DNA of 64,000 bases from Cephalotrichum gorgonifer. Taxonomy: Eukaryota > Ascomycota > Sordariomycetes > Microascales > Microascaceae. The stretch covers positions 958,338 through 1,022,337 of the forward strand of contig ONZQ02000001.1 in NCBI GenBank assembly GCA_900312665.1, given 5' to 3'. Shown here in pieces: positions 45,822 through 58,206 of this stretch; position 1 is the first letter of the stretch, and every line of letters begins with the position of its first letter. The notes beneath the pieces were generated by a model that did not search any database, was not told where the DNA came from, and saw nothing but the letters and a program-made list of their open reading frames with translations. A program made the position numbers and the translations under genes.

Positions 45822-48800
45822 GCTTTCTTCGATGAGGGCACTTACAAGCTGGAAGGTGCAAGTGGGAGTTGCGGGTTAGGACTTAGGACTGAGAAGGTTA
45901 GGCCAGGGGAGCAGGTACGACCTGGTAGGTAGCCCCTCCCTCTCCACCCGCTGGCAGGGTATGTGGGTACGAGTACGAGGGTACCCGCAGTACTTCTTCG
46001 ATGTACACGTTTTCGTACCTTGCTCGTACTCGGTCGAATTTCAGGGCTCCCGCCTCTCTGAATTTTGCTCAGGACGTGTCGTGTCGACACAAGGATCCTC
46101 GGAGCAAGAAAAAGACGAGTACAAAATATTTGCGCTCGTACTCGTACTGTGGAGCTGATGCAGGCTGGCTGGCTGTCTGTCTCACCGCGACCCTTTATTT
46201 TGGCGCCTCTGAACCCCACGACTCCTGCTCGTCCTCGTACAAGTACCTAATAGGCGCAGCGAACCAGGTACGGTACCAGGACTCGTAAGTGTATGAGTAC
46301 ACTGGGTGGCTGAGCAGGGTCTCACGTCCACGCGTGTGATGATGCTATGAATGCCGTCGTCGTCGCAATACGGAGTCCTTTGCCGACGTGTGGTCGTCCG
46401 GTGTTAGGCTCGGTGGCGTAAAGGTTGGCAGGCTGGCTGTGATACTCGTAGATCCGGACTTCGTATTCGTGCCGGCTGTCCACCTTTCGTACTCGTGCTT
46501 AAAAGTTCGGCCCTGGCGCCAGTTTGACTATTGGAGAAAAGGGATAAAAAGGTACCTCCTCCTTTGTTGTCGGTCCTCTTCCCCTAGCTCTTAGGCTTAG
46601 ATCGGTGCCTGGATCGGAGCTGAGTGACCCTTTTTTTCTTCTTCTGGTTCAACGGGGGTGGCTTCTTTTTTTTCTCGCTAGGCAGGAAGAAGAAGAAAAG
46701 AAGAGGAGGGGAAAAACCGAGTCTCGTTTCTGTCGGCCTGGACCCCGTTAGGCTGTCTTCGGTTACTCTAGCCGGCTTCGTCGATCTTGGACTAGGAGTA
46801 CTAGTGCTCGGTTGGCTTCTTTAGCTTTCAGCTCCGCCTTTGCGAGTCGGACACCGCTCGGGAGGTACTTGTAAGTTTTTTTTTCCTTTCTCCCTACAGA
46901 TTCCACGCGTCTGGGGAGCCAAAGAGATGCTGCGCTCCGCCCACGCCGATGGGAAAGTTCGAAATGATGCAAGCGCCCGTGGCGTTCGGGCAAGCTGAGC
47001 AAGTTAGTTCTCTGCATGTACCAGGCAGGGGCCGAGGGTCCAAGGAAGCAGGCGGAGGGGGCGGTGGGCAAACACGAGTCGTTTTGATGTGTTAGTCCGG
47101 GGTTTTCTTTCTTTTTTTGTCATGCGGCCAGTCGGTCGGACAACGAGGGTGGTGAGTGCAAAGAGAGTGCGAGAGGTGCGAGGAAATCAACCAACTGAAG
47201 GTCGCTTTGGAAGAAGAAAATGAAGGAAGGCTTGATGTGACAACAAAAAAGCACTCTCCTGCCAAGGAGTAGGTCATTGGCTCATGGAGGAGGGGAGCAA
47301 GCCAACAAATAAGAAGGGTCAGTACTACCCGTGGGCTTTATTCAGACTTGGACAAGCATGTACCTGTATTACTATTACTATTACCGAGAAGTACCTGTGC
47401 TTGCTTCAAGAAGAAGGCCGACGAGTCGCGTTCCCGTTTTAGATTCGAGGGGACGCTCCTCCCTTGCGTGCTCCGGGGTTGGAAACCTGGTCGCAGCAGC
47501 CCCAGCCCACCTCATTTTCCAACGACATCCTATGGTTGCATACAAAGCACAATATGATATGTATCGTAAGTAAAAGAGCCTTCTGTGAGTACGATTCCAA
47601 GTATAGATCTCATCATCCCATGCTCACCCTCACCTTCCCATCCTCGCCCTCCCTCCGCCTCCGCTGCGCTCATCCGGTTGGGGGCGGCAGAGTACGAGTA
47701 TCCTCGTCTGCACGCCGAAGATCGAAGCATACACAGGAACACGTTCAAAATCCAAAAAGAAATTTGGACCCCAAAATATCAGCTGCAGCCCTGTCGGTCA
47801 TATCTCTAATTGATTTGATGGTAACCTCCCCGCGTGGAAAATGGTACCCTGGAAACCGAAGCACCAAAATAATGCAGTGAGAATGACATAATACCAGCTC
47901 ATACATGCATACCGCAAAGCCCCCCTCTCCCATGCCGTCGTCTCAGATCCACTCCGTCGAAGACCGGCAGACCCCGCCCAACCCGACGGGACCACCAAGG
48001 TCCCTCGGACGACGAGGTGACGTAGTACCCGGAGTGGACACCACGCCGAAAAATGACGACAGGTTGGCACGAACGCGCCATTCATGGCCTAGTCCTAGCT
48101 AATTATTAGTGCAGCTGAAGGAGACCGTCTCCATCCTGCGCGCCCTGCATCGCATACTCGGTAGTATTACTCGTAGTATTATGGTGGACTCGGAGTGGGT
48201 TGCCAAACTCCATCTGGAGCACGACTGGACGAGTAATCATCGGCCCATAGTTCATCCTGGCGGCTACACAGCCTGCTCTATTATGGGAGATATCCCGCGT
48301 TTCAAGACCAGGTGGGTGGGTTTTGTTTCGCCCAGCCTGGTCTCTTGGCTCTCTTGGCTCTCTCCAAAAAGTCCAAGCGGGGGAAGACGACATGGCCGCC
48401 CGGCTCAGCCGGCTGACTGGCCAAGACTGTTCAGAGGTTGAGCAAGGCCGATTCCACGACGTCGCCCCGCTAATCTCACGATCCTTCGTGGCAATGCTGC
48501 TTGCTTCCTTTGCAGGTGCTGCTCGGCGACGACCAAGCCTACTTCCTGTAGCACCCCACAATCTGATTGTACCGGTCACTTGTACTCGTACGAGTCAGAT
48601 CCATTCTTGTTAACCACCCAGGGTTAACAACGCGACCCGGGTCTCCAGTTCGTACATTAGTCTTTCAAGGATCCGGTCCATATTTGTCCCTAGGAGGCTT
48701 TGATCCCGAACTCCATCTCGTGCATCACATAATGCAACTATGGAGTATCTCATCTCCGTCCTTCCCGTAATACCACTAAGTGAAGCAGGGAACCTATGGC

Positions 48801-49492
48801 GTACTCGTAATTACTTGTACTCCACGTCTTGATGCGAGTATTCCTAAATTTCTCACACTGTCGTATTCATGGTCCGATGTATTACCTAATGTAGGGTGGA
48901 TATGAAGGCACGTGTTTAGTCACAAGATCATCTCCATCTGTCCCACCTTCCTTCGCACCAGCGTCTAGTCCGATCTGGGTGACACCTCATCGCCAGACAC
49001 CATTCGTCCGAGAACAAACGCGGCATGAGCTAGTTATGGGTTTGACGTCACGCCTGTCCACGCACGGCGTGACAAGCCTGGCCCATTCTACCCCAGACTT
49101 TTATTCCACTAGAATTTGATTTGAAGGAAACCAGTTGTATCAGGTCCCCTGCCCTCTATATCTGTGTTGCGCTCGACGATTAACTGCTCGCCAGAGCCCG
49201 TGTCGACTGATGTCGGTCGAGTGGATAATTACACCCTGGCATCAGCTTGCGAATGCCCGGAATCCTCGGTATATCCTCGTATCACCGGCTGTCGGAGCTT
49301 TCCGGGACTTGAACGTGGCGGAGTGTCTGGTCCCTATGTATCACGACGAGTTTCGTACGCCCGGGATATGCTCTAAAGTAGCCCGGCTGCTGGGAGCTCG
49401 GTTACTATGAATAGCTCGAGATACCGGCCGAGCAAGGGCGAATCCCCGAATACCGGGTGACCTCCTTTCCTTCTCCGAGGTCCCGGGCGGAA

Positions 49493-49678
49493 CCCGCCGT
49501 GGGATATACTGCATGCCCAGACAACCTGTGGTCGGATACACAGATGTAACACCTAGACATCATTAACACAGGACAGCGCAACGGCCCCGCCATCGGATAT
49601 GCTCCATGCCCAGACAACCTGTGGTAAGCTACACAGGTGTGGTGTGTAGTCATCCTTAACACGGGACAGCCCAACACC
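49493..49678. repeat. 93-bp imperfect direct repeat
   Basis: Copy 1 (49493-49585) and copy 2 (49586-49678) abut. Both begin CCCGCC, contain GGATAT followed by CATGCCCAGACAACCTGTGG identical in both, then TTAACAC.GGACAGC. They differ at scattered positions. No terminal inverted repeats are evident. Confidence 0.75.
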
Positions 49679-52255
49679 CTGCCCATTCTGTGAGCTGGTA
49701 GCTTCGAGGCCTGTCGACACAAGATGCTGTCCTGTGGCTAAACAGCTGGGCCTTATACGGAAACGCTCACGCACACAGGGCTCGAGCCTGCACTAGGCGG
49801 CACAGCCCGCGAGTCTCAGCAAAAGGCGCTGATGGACTCCTAGAAGGCTACCCCGAGACACACCCACCCTTCTTCGAAGATTAGACCCTGACATGGCGCA
49901 ACACATCGCGCGTTTCTCGGTGAATGGCGTGACATTCGACGGTGCGGAAGAGCTCTTGCAGGCAACGATGCAATCGAGATTATTCACCCTTGCAGGAAGC
50001 CGTCGTATGCACATGCAGGGCTGGTGAGGGAGGGTTGACGTTTGAATCGGATGACCGCCGTAGCGAGGCGCTGGGAGCTCGGGGGAGGGGGGATGGAGGG
50101 GAGGTGGAGGTGGAGATGGAGAAGCGACGAGGGAGAAGCGACGTCTTGACCGAATTCCAGATCTTCCTCGGCCACCCCCACGATCCGTGATCCAGCTAGG
50201 TCTATTCCATCGCGGCTATGGCGGCGCCTGCGAACTTGGGTGAGATTGCGGGCTTTACGCCGGTTACACAGGCGCAGCCCTTCCTTTCGGGCTCTACTGC
50301 AGTCGGTCGAGATCTCGGGGCGGAGGAGACCTAGTATTCGTCCGGTAAGTATCAACGATGCACCGAAGAGGGGCTAGGAGGCAGAAGCTTCGTTGTCCCG
50401 CAGTTAGGATCCTGCCGGACCTGCTCTGTCGGGTCAGGTTCCGTTCCCAGTGTACGCTTCGCGGAAAAGAAGCAAAAGAGGGGGGGTTGCCGTACGGCAC
50501 CTTGGGGGCATCTTGCGCACGGCATCGCATCGCGTGGGCTGCGCCAGGCCTCCTCTGACGCGAGATATTGTCAGCGTCGCCAATGGGTGGGTGGGATGCG
50601 TTCATACCACGCGCGTGCACTGCACCCGGCGCTCCCGAATATTGAGCTGGCCGACACGTCTTTCCTTTGTGTAACTATCAACATTGCAAACGAACGACAT
50701 GGTGCCACCTGGATAAAAGGGCGCACATCGATAACCACGCGTGGCCCCCTCAAACCCCCCCCTTCCCCCCCCCCTCAAAAAAAAATCGATTTTATGTACA
50801 ATTTAATGTATGGTATATGTGCCTGAGAGAGTGCGTGTGTGTGCAATGAGAAGGTTTTAAATGCTTTCGTATCTATCTCAGGTGTGGTCGCAGGCCGGAC
50901 CGCGCCGCAGCAGGATGGTATGTGCTGCATGATTTCTTCAGACGGAAGAGCTGCATCATGCAATGGGATCCCGCCCCTAGCCCGAAATTCCTATCCCCCG
51001 GCGCCTAGATACGAGTACCTGTACTTTTCGTGCGGGTATCAGTTCAGGAGGGGGCGAGGGGGGGTGCGGCTTCTTGGGTGCAGAATGTGTTAATGTTGTG
51101 TGTTGTTTGGTTTTTTTTGGGGGCCGGCCATCTGCCGGATGCCTTGGCGAGGTGCGAAAATTCGGTGTAAGTGAGCGCTCCTGAGGCTTCCCTCAAACCT
51201 GCAGGTTACACTTTGCGCTTGGGAAAGGGAGGGGCGTGGCATCTAAATACAACATCATTTCATTTTCCAGTCCGAAAACGGTAAAAAACAGTTATACCCT
51301 CACCCCTTCGAACCCCACATCGGATCCAACTTTCGAGGGGGAGAGGAACGTTCTAGCTGAGGGTCCCGGGGTGTCCCTTCCGCTTCCGCTTCCCGGGACT
51401 TCGGCCGTTGGATGACGGTTCCGACTTAGCTCCCTGCGGGAAGCTTTTTAATAAAAAAAAAACATGGGCGTCTACGGGTGATCCGGGCACTCTCATAGGC
51501 AGGACCGACCAAACTGCAGAGCATGAGTGTCAGGCATCAAATGCGGCCGGGTATCCGGATGTCATGACCCCCGGCCGAGGGATGGAAACTAAGGATTCCC
51601 ACCCCAACCAAGCTCAGGCTAGCACACCCCGATACAGGATCGGCGGGACCGGGCGGGAGCTGCCGCTACCCCCATTCGGAATAAATGGGAAGACATTACC
51701 ACACGCCCCCCCTTCCACCCGTGGGTGCTGCTGGTTGTTGAAGATTACATCGCCATCGTGTGAATTTTTTGGCTCCCTCCTTTCTCGAACATGTAATCCA
51801 AACACGGGAAGCGGGATGCGGTCCTTCGAGGGGGAGGTCACATGACCACCCACCCGACGCTGTGTTCAGTTTTCGGTAGCATCCGGCACTGGGATTGGTT
51901 CCAGGGACCTGGGACAAGTGGGTCTCGAGCTGGAATTTGTGGGGTTCGAGGTCAATTGGCCAATCAGAGCGGCGGATCCGACCGAAAATCGAACTTCCGA
52001 ACAATGAGAGAGACTTGGAGATGGAGTTAGTCCATGGGGGGGGAGGGGAGAAGGGGAGGTCCCCTCTCCTCCGGGAAAGAAGTTGGACGAGAAAATATAT
52101 TCTATTGCACAAGCGAACTGTCTTTCTAACTGTCTGACTTCTCACGAGGAACCTGCAATTGGCACGTTTTGATCGAGTTTTGGAACCTCTAGAGCTCACA
52201 AGTACATCCCATCTGACCCCCCCAGACCCGCAAATACAGACGCCTACACACACCG

Positions 52256-52296
52256 CCCCCCCCCCCCCCACCACTACCACCACCACCACCACCACC
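52256..52296. repeat. C14 run and (CCA)n microsatellite in the leader of the zinc-cluster gene
   Basis: A run of 14 C is followed by about nine CCA/CTA triplets, ending 68 bp before the start codon. It probably lies in the 5' UTR. Confidence 0.75.
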
Positions 52297-52364
52297 GGCA
52301 CTCCATCGGGCTGCCACTTAGACGGCTAACAGCAGGCGAACCGTTGCCCACGCCTCCCCCAGTC

Positions 52365-55068
52365 ATGTCTTCACCCCTGCCCGTGGAGCATAGCTTCCCG
52401 CATATGTCCTCCCCTGCGGGTGATTGCGACTACGAGTATGAGAAGTACTTTGACTTCGAGGCGTATGTGCGGGACCAGAATGATGGGGCGCTGCACCACC
52501 ACCACCACAACCACCCTAGGTCATCCGAGGGTTCCATCCATACCCCGGCCCTAACAGCCGACTCTACGATGTCACCCCTCACGGACCACCTCGAGTACCT
52601 GGACGGGCAGTACGCGACCAGACACTTAAACAGCCTCCCTGACGTCCAGCACTTCGACGACGAGTGGACATACCCCAGCTCAGACCCCAGCCAGGGCTCG
52701 ATCCATGACTTCACCTACATGCTGAACTCCAACCTCGCCATGTCCTCCTCGTCCTCCTCCTACTCGTCCTCGCCCCCCTCGTCCGCCTCCTCGCCACCGT
52801 CGTCCTACCCGCCGTCGCCACCCTCGCTCCCCCAGTCGAGCAGCAGCAGCAGGCGCGGGAGCCGGTCCTCGTCGTCCTCCCACTCTCACTCCTCCCCGTC
52901 CAGCACCAGCGCCTCCTCGTCGACCTCCGGCAAGAGCAGCAAGAAGAGGCACTTGCACCGCCCGGAGCATACCGCCGAAGTCCGGGAGAACGGAGCGTGT
53001 ATAAGATGCCGTATTCGTCGTGTTCGTGTAAGTGTGCTTTTTACCTTCGCACATACAAACACACGCCCCCCTTGCCAGCCAACGAACCAAAAAAAATCCC
53101 TGTCCTCTCTTGCTTATTTCTCCCCCCCTTGATCGAATGGTCCCAACATTTCTTTTGTCCAAAGACCCTTGCTTCGCAATTTTTTCGTCCCTCTCGTTTC
53201 CAATTCCCCCACTTTCATTATCCTTGGCCCACTCTCCCTTTTGGTTCCCGGAGTTGCTCGCTCGTCCTTTCGGTGGGGTGGGAAAAGGGGGGAAAAAGGG
53301 GGGNNNNNNNNNNNNNNNNNNNNCGTCTGCGGTCGTGAATTTTGGTTGGCGTACAAGTACTAAGACAACCATGCCTGATTAGTGCGACCTCCGCATCTGC
53401 GAGCCATGCAAGAAGTTCCAGTACCTCTGCATCCATGAGCAGCTGTCGACAATCGGCCCCGTCTTCAACCACATTTCGCGTAAGTTGTCCCTCGATCTCA
53501 GTTCTTGCTTGGTGCCTCCCTTTTCTTTTTCCTTTGTCTTTTTCTTTTTTTTTTCTTTTCTTCTTTTCCCTTCCTCAGTTCCATCATCCAACGAGACAAT
53601 GTTGCTATCCCCACGGCCGGCCCCTGTGTGCGCGCGCAACCCTGGCCACAGAGGAGCCGGTGTTAGTCTCCATTCTGTGTAACCCAAATTCAAATGCAAA
53701 TCCTGCCCCCTCCACACGCCCCCCCCCTTTCTCTTGGCATGCCCAACGAGGTTAGAGACAAGACACTGACTTGCTACCCCAGACCGCTACGCTGAGACGA
53801 TCCGCAGGGATGAGCTCACTGGCCGGACGGTCCAGGCGCCCATCACCTTCTCCGAGACGGACCCATACGCGCCCGAGATGAACCTCTGCATCCAGGCCTA
53901 CCGCGTCGAGAAGGGGAAGCCGCGGGAGGGGCCAAACTGCGCGATTCCTCGCGAGGCTATCCCCAGCTGGGATGAACTCTCGTACTGGGCGGGCAGGCAG
54001 CTCCTGCACGAGGAGAAGGCGCCATTCCCGAAGGCCATCGAGACTTTCATCATCAGGTATTCGAGCCGGCAGCTGCCCCGGGACCACAAGATGCCCAAGG
54101 TATGTCTCGCATTTCGTTCGGGTTATTTCGGCCAATAGGAAGGCGTCCCGCCAACTCCGGGAAAACCTCCCTCCTTCCCATTCTGCGAGATGAGTGGAGT
54201 CGACTAACAAGATCGCCCCCTCGGTAGTTCGAGCTCGTCGACAGGGTCCGCCAGCTCACCTGCATGTTCAAGATCTGGATGACGCAGCATTCGAGCTACA
54301 GCAACGACGGCATCTACTACCGCGGATCTAAGAGCAAGGGCCCCGAGCGCCTTCCGTACTCGGTGCACGAGGAGCTCCGCCACATCGCTAAGAAGGCCAT
54401 GGAGTCGCTGGAGCGCGACATCCTCCGTGAGCTGGACACGTGTATGACGCAGAGCGGTGCCGTCAAGCCGTACGAGAAGCCGCTCTTGTGGGCGTGTCTC
54501 TGGCAGCTGATCTTTGTCTATCGGCAAGTGCTCATGAGTAGCTGTGAGTCCAATCCCGGCCTTCAGTGTTGAGAAGGAGAGCTTTGTTGCTAATGGCCGT
54601 CACAGCATCGCACCCTGGGTTCCAGCGCTGCACGGATGTGGCTGGCCGTCTGTACACGGCGCTCGTGGCATACTACACGGGTTTCTTCAACACGCCCAAG
54701 AGCCTCCAGCTCGAGCTCGACCTCACCCGCTCCAAGATCTCGTCCCGGGATAAGACCGAGCTTTCCGCATGCTTCCGGTACATTATCGACCAGAGGCTGG
54801 ACTTCTGTAAGAATCCCTCCGTTTTTTTTTTTTGGAACTCTCTACCCAAAAAGGCAGATTTGCTGACACGCCACCAGATAACGGGCTCAAGTTCTCTGCC
54901 AGGGACGACCTCGACGTTATCCTCAGCGAGGCCATTGCAGACAACGAACTCAAGCGGCTCCAGAAGCGTAAAAGCCGCAAGGGGCACGCAAGCGTCCGCG
55001 GGAGCACGATGGTGGTCGACATCGTCGAGGACGGCGACGAGGACGAAGAGATGGGGGGTTACTATTGA
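52365..55068 (+). CDS. Zn(II)2Cys6-type fungal regulator with short-loop zinc cluster
   Basis: Six exons (52365-53027, 53383-53479, 53783-54099, 54228-54543, 54606-54806, 54878-55068) join in phase to 594 residues. Residues 1-210 are disordered, with HHHHH near 48 and long serine runs. The zinc cluster is built across intron 1: exon 1 ends CIRCRIRRVR and exon 2 starts CDLRICEPCKKFQYLC. This gives Cys-X2-Cys-X6-Cys-X4-Cys-X2-Cys-X6-Cys; the X4 loop is one shorter than the usual minimum. The remainder is helical with acidic and aromatic segments and ends VEDGDEDEEMGGYY, an acidic tail that might activate transcription. Such proteins bind DNA in the nucleus. Target genes are unknown. The 20-base N gap lies in intron 1, so its true length is uncertain but coding is unaffected. 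Confidence 0.83.
53304..53323. other. Assembly gap of 20 N
   Basis: Twenty N follow a G-rich run (GGGGGAAAAAGGGGGG type) inside intron 1 of the zinc-cluster gene. The true gap length is unknown. Confidence 1.
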
Positions 55069-55490
55069 ACCCTTTCCTAGCGATTGGCGATCTCGAAGTT
55101 GCCGTAAGGCCATTTAGTTTGCGGGACTTCCCGAGTTATTCCTCCGTCCTCGATCCGTCGATTTTTGGTGGTACTTGGGCTGAGGAGGCCAAGCGGACGA
55201 GAAAACGAATTATGAAGTGATGCCCGAAGAAGAGGGATGGTATGAAACGAGCAAACGACTGCGACGACATGATTTCTTGGTGTATATCTCTTGCTTTCTT
55301 TGTCTTGTTTCCTTTCTTTTCTTTGTCTCGAGGGGGTTCTTTCTGGGGGCGGATGATATGACGACGAATTTTTGCTTTCCTTGCGTCTAAGTTATGGGTA
55401 TATGGGTATATGGGTATATGGGTATATGAGGATATGAGAAACGAGTCCATGATCGAAGAAGAATAGCATGAAACGCAAGATATGCCGAGT
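55069..55490. other. Convergent 3' intergenic region with an 8-bp tandem repeat
   Basis: This is a 422-bp spacer between facing stop codons. It includes the ATGGGTAT repeat listed separately and T-rich 3'-UTR-like sequence. Confidence 0.65.
55394..55438. repeat. ATGGGTAT minisatellite
   Basis: Four perfect tandem copies of the 8-mer ATGGGTAT (55394-55425) are followed by one diverged copy (ATGAGGAT) and a partial one. It lies in the shared 3' region of two genes. Confidence 0.85.
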
Positions 55491-57563
55491 TTATACAAGC
55501 TCGGATATGTCGGCCTTTACTTTGAAGTTTCTCTTCTGTCCCTTCTGCTTCCCAACGTCTTTAAGCGTTTCCTGGATATTTTCCACGTCGACGCCTTTCA
55601 ACGAGGCCGGTTTCACCCGGACGTTGAGCAGGACCTTTTCTGACTTTCCGCTGGCGTCGATTGTTGCCTCCGCCCTGTCACGACTAGTCAATTGATGTTT
55701 TTCCTTTCCTCCATTTTAATTTTCACATGGCAGAAAAACAAATGAAGAGTAAAAAAATTGAGCGGGTGAAGTCAAAAAAAAAAACGTCTTACCTGATAGT
55801 GCTTGTAACGATGTCCACCGTTTTAGGCCGCGCTGGGATGAAAGTGGCCATGAGTCCTGCTACGGCCCCAATGTACTTGGCCCAGAAGTAGGCCTCTTCA
55901 TGTGCGCCATCGAGCAGTGCCCTTAAGCGGGTGTGCAGCTCCGCGTCAAGTAGAGCGAGACCCCCGCCCCACCTTGCCTCGGTGGTCAGGCCGAGCACCG
56001 CCCTGGCGAGGTGCGTCAGGCCCGGGGCGCTGGGATCTCTCCGGACTATATTGTGGAGCGAGGCGGCGCCGTTGGAGGCGGCATCCTCCCCCATCCCTTC
56101 CCATATCATGGGGAAGAACAGGGGCCCGAGGCCTAGCGAGAAGATAGTAGGTACCCCTGGGCGCTCGGGGACGGCCGCCCGGAGAACGCCCATGACCGCA
56201 TCGACGACCGGCATCTCTCCGGCACGGATGGCCATCGACGCCAGTGCCGTAAGGGGGTCCGACTCCCGTAGCGACCTGGGGAGCTTCATGAGCAGCACTC
56301 CCTCCCTATTCGACCCCTTGCAGAACGTCGCTGTGCGGATGGCTGGCACCACCTCGATAAAGGCCTCGATGACCTCGAGCACGGCGGGGAACTGCTGCCT
56401 CCTGCGCCGGGACATACCGAATATCTTGCCGTCGTACTCCTCATTTACCCGGCGCATGGTCGCCGTGTCTCGGAAGAATGCCCCCGGGACAGTGTACGTG
56501 CCCACGGAGGGTATGGGGTAGGGCTGGACGGGGTCGTTGTGCATCAGCATCGACCCGTAGCCCCTGAAGCCCCCGCCACAGAAGTACACGTCCACCCCGC
56601 CGCCAAGAGCCCCACCCCCGGCTCCGTCTACGGCCCCGCCCCGACGAGCCTCGTCCGCCAGGGCCGGAAAGTGCGCGCAGAGCTTCGCGAAGGCCGCCCG
56701 CATACTGTCGCGCAACTTCCCCGTCTCGGCGGTGCGGACGCCCGCGTCAGCGTCCTCTAAGACGCGAATCAGCCGCGCGGCGCCGAAGGGCATGGACTCG
56801 CCCGCGAGGGCGGCCTCGATCTCGTACCCATCCACCCTCGTGTCCACCCAAGTCATCTGGACCGAGCCGCCACCGAGATCAAGGAACAGGCCGCCCCTGT
56901 CCAGGGCGCCGAACGAGCTCCGCGATCCCATGACGGCGCCAAAGAGCGTCTCCACGTTGGGCGCGAGGACGTGGACGCCGACGCCCGCCTCCTCGTAGAT
57001 GGCCGCGAGCATTTCCGCGGCGTTCTCGGCCTTCCTCATGGCCTCCGTCGCGAGGACGGAGAAGCGCCCCTCCGGAACGCCATGGGCGTCCGCGATACTT
57101 CGGAAGCGGGAGAGGGTCGTCGCGACGAGGGATATGGTCTCTAGGGGGAAGGACTGCGATGGGGAGGCGGAGAGGGCGTCGAAGAGGGAGATTCCGGCGC
57201 GTTCGCGGTAGATGCACTTCAGGAGGCGGGTGTGCGGTGGTGAGAGATCGGTGATGGAGAAGCGGATGCCATTGCTGAGGTGCGGGGGAGGGGTAAGCTT
57301 AGTTTCATTTAACAGTGGATGGTTGGTTTGAGGTGTGGCCGCACAGACAAAGGGCGGAAAGGATTATGTCTGCCGCCGGGAAAGAATAATACGTGGAAAG
57401 AAAGAAAGATAAAAGGCAAAGAGGAAGAAAAAAAAAGAGTTCACGCAGCGTCTTACCTTCCCATATCAACAATGGCGTAGAGCTGGTTCGGCGAGTCGGG
57501 ATCCCATGGAGGGAGTCGCTCTCGAAAGTTATCGAGAGTTATGATATCGGTACTTGGCGGCAT
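55491..57563 (-). CDS. rtg2: RTG2-type Ppx/GppA protein (retrograde regulation protein 2)
   Basis: Exons 57563-57457, 57274-55793 and 55674-55491 join in phase to 590 residues, close to yeast Rtg2 length. The ASKHA nucleotide-binding fold shows phosphate-1 YAIVDMGSNGIRFSI (from residue 29), LATEAMRKA, phosphate-2 LFLDLGGGS (DLGGGS near 168-173) and CGGGFRGYGSM. The C-terminal region includes VPAIRTATFCKGSNREGVLL and a short final domain ending KADISELV. In yeast Rtg2 senses mitochondrial dysfunction and releases Rtg1/Rtg3, and it is also part of SLIK. Filamentous fungi keep the protein although the Rtg1/3 arm differs, so the partner here is open. The last intron has two possible acceptors 9 nt apart (TAG at about 55684, CAG at 55675), both in frame, giving a protein with or without three residues. 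Confidence 0.92.
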
Positions 57564-58206
57564 TGTAAGACTCCGGGGGTGGGAAATTGTAAGGGCAGGA
57601 AGTGTAGGAATCTTGTGTGTGAAACAGGCTTGGCTTAATGGTGGCCGCGCCGAAAGGAGGAACGAAGCGGTTGAACCTGTTGCTTGACTGAAGCGAAATT
57701 TTGAGACTGTTCCCATCACACACTTTGAGGTGATTCGACAAAAAGGGTGCATGCATATTAGCATATGTACTTGTCTTATGAGACTACCACTTGACCTATA
57801 ATATATTAAGAGCTTACATGTACCAACCCAGACCATGACCTGATGTAGTAAACCAGGCCGGTCGGTCTCCACTACCGGGCCGAGTTGTGGTCTTGCCAAG
57901 GGAGAGCCACGAGGGAGAGCCACGAGGGAGAGACACGATGAGGGAGCGCGCGAGTGGGACTCGAAGAAAGCTTAATATTTCCCTCGTATGTTCTAGAACA
58001 AGCAAAGGAAATTCTATTATTCTATAAAGTATTATTATTATTTGTTTAACTTTGTCTCCATTGAAAACGTTATCGAAGATGAAGCTCCCTCTCAGCCGCT
58101 CCGAGAGAGCCACAATACGATATGTATTATCGTGAATATCCTACAACCGCCCCTCTTAACATCAACGTACCATGGACACAGTCGAGTAATCCCCTCGCCG
58201 ACAGTC
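57564..58206. promoter_or_regulatory. rtg2 upstream region and 3' end of the O-fucosyltransferase-like gene
   Basis: These 643 bp lie between two minus-strand genes. The part near 57600-57800 must hold the rtg2 promoter. A 13-bp tandem repeat lies at 57900-57938. No TATA box is assigned. Confidence 0.5.
57900..57938. repeat. 13-bp tandem repeat, three copies
   Basis: The unit GGGAGAGCCACGA occurs three times head to tail (57900-57912, 57913-57925, 57926-57938). The third copy has one change (C to A). Its position suggests 3' UTR or spacer of the downstream gene. Confidence 0.85.

Larger units (their letters stand above)
45822..52364. other. 6.5-kb gene-poor region upstream of the zinc-cluster gene
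   Basis: No supportable gene is seen. The region carries four exact GTAC-R-AGTAC motifs (45967, 46138, 46237, 48582) with near-copies around 46020-46500, a 93-bp imperfect direct repeat (49493-49678), a CT-rich stretch near 46620-46700 and a C14 plus CCA repeat just before the zinc-cluster ATG. A stop-free frame at 49833-50027 (+) is too short to call. It may be the long regulatory region of the regulator gene. Confidence 0.55.
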
